DNA from: Agromyces aurantiacus
GTDB lineage: Bacteria; Actinomycetota; Actinomycetes; Actinomycetales; Microbacteriaceae
Length of the DNA: 64,000 nucleotides
Assembly (NCBI RefSeq): GCF_016907355.1
Contig: NZ_JAFBBW010000001.1
Coordinates: forward strand, 2,976,001 to 3,040,000
Reading direction: 5' to 3'
This document shows positions 63,913 through 64,000 of the stretch, piece by piece. Position numbers and translations under genes: made by a program. Every line of letters starts with the position of its first letter. Position 1 is the stretch's first letter. Under the pieces are notes generated by a model that made no database searches, was not told where the DNA came from, and saw only the letters and a program-made list of their open reading frames with translations.

Positions 63913-64000
63913 TCAGGCGAGCTCGCCGCCGTCGAGCATCTCGGAGACGAGCGCCGCGATCGCCGAGCGCTCGGACCGGGTGAGCGTGACGTGGGCGAAG
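63913..64000 (-). CDS. C-terminal end of a probable PhoH-family ATPase
   Basis: Only the last 28 residues are in the window: FAHVTLTRSERSAIAALVSEML followed by a short acidic tail and TGA. The FAHVTLTRSERS pattern is what I associate with the C-terminus of actinobacterial PhoH2-type ATPases, and fumC-phoH2 proximity in M. tuberculosis (Rv1095/Rv1098c) agrees. The identity rests on these few residues. Confidence 0.5.
   Translation of the reverse strand, partial: FAHVTLTRSERSAIAALVSEMLDGGELA

Overview
The window is 64 kb of a very GC-rich chromosome from an actinobacterium, most likely a member of the Microbacteriaceae (Agromyces/Microbacterium-like). This rests on three things: the codon use; several small families I associate with that family (DUF6113-, DUF6264- and DUF7882-like proteins); and a block (ispH, xseA, xseB, DUF4245, carbonic anhydrase, fumC, a probable phoH end, with glpX nearby) that resembles the Mycobacterium tuberculosis Rv1095-Rv1112 neighbourhood. 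I see no rRNA, tRNA, transposase, prophage or CRISPR array. It is mostly ordinary chromosome with one clear accessory cassette.

Layout. 0-3.4 kb: 5' part of dapC, fdxA, a membrane protein, a lipoprotein, an enoyl-CoA hydratase and an M23 peptidase with an MtrA-box-like repeat upstream. 3.6-11.1 kb: typA, then a complete dipeptide/oligopeptide ABC importer (binding protein, two permeases, fused double ATPase). 11.4-18.5 kb: a CPBP protease, small hypothetical genes, and the glycine cleavage operon gcvT-gcvH-gcvP behind a tandem glycine riboswitch. A truncated, frameshifted endonuclease-type gene abuts the gcv promoter. 18.6-24.5 kb: an NrtR-like Nudix regulator heads nadA-nadB-nadC-nifS for de novo NAD synthesis, with a near-palindromic operator candidate just upstream. 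24.7-41 kb: exporters, a VWA protein, a phosphoribosyltransferase with an overlapping leader ORF, Fpg-type glycosylase, OhrR-like regulator, acyltransferase, dodecin, an ECF sigma factor with a membrane partner, a J-domain-like surface protein, ychF, a hydrolase and an EamA transporter.

41.2-45.5 kb holds the most interesting locus. It is a two-gene operon coding for a CHAT-family cysteine protease and a protein that joins a serine alpha/beta hydrolase to a caspase-like (C14) protease, and it may be a protease-based conflict or defence cassette. 45.5-53.9 kb: methyltransferase, DEDDh exonuclease, rmuC, an MFS exporter, glpX, a second glpX-like gene and class II fba. 53.9-58.4 kb: a heterodimeric ABC exporter under a TetR regulator with a perfect 18-bp palindromic operator. 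58.4-64 kb: ispH, xseA/xseB, DUF4245, carbonic anhydrase, fumC and a gene end.

Two genome-wide habits stand out. Many genes have a TANNNT -10 hexamer ending 6-8 nt before the start codon, which predicts leaderless transcripts. The octamer GGCATCCG/CGGATGCC recurs throughout, often at the cost of using rare codons. Translation starts were adjusted by hand; stops are firm, starts less so.
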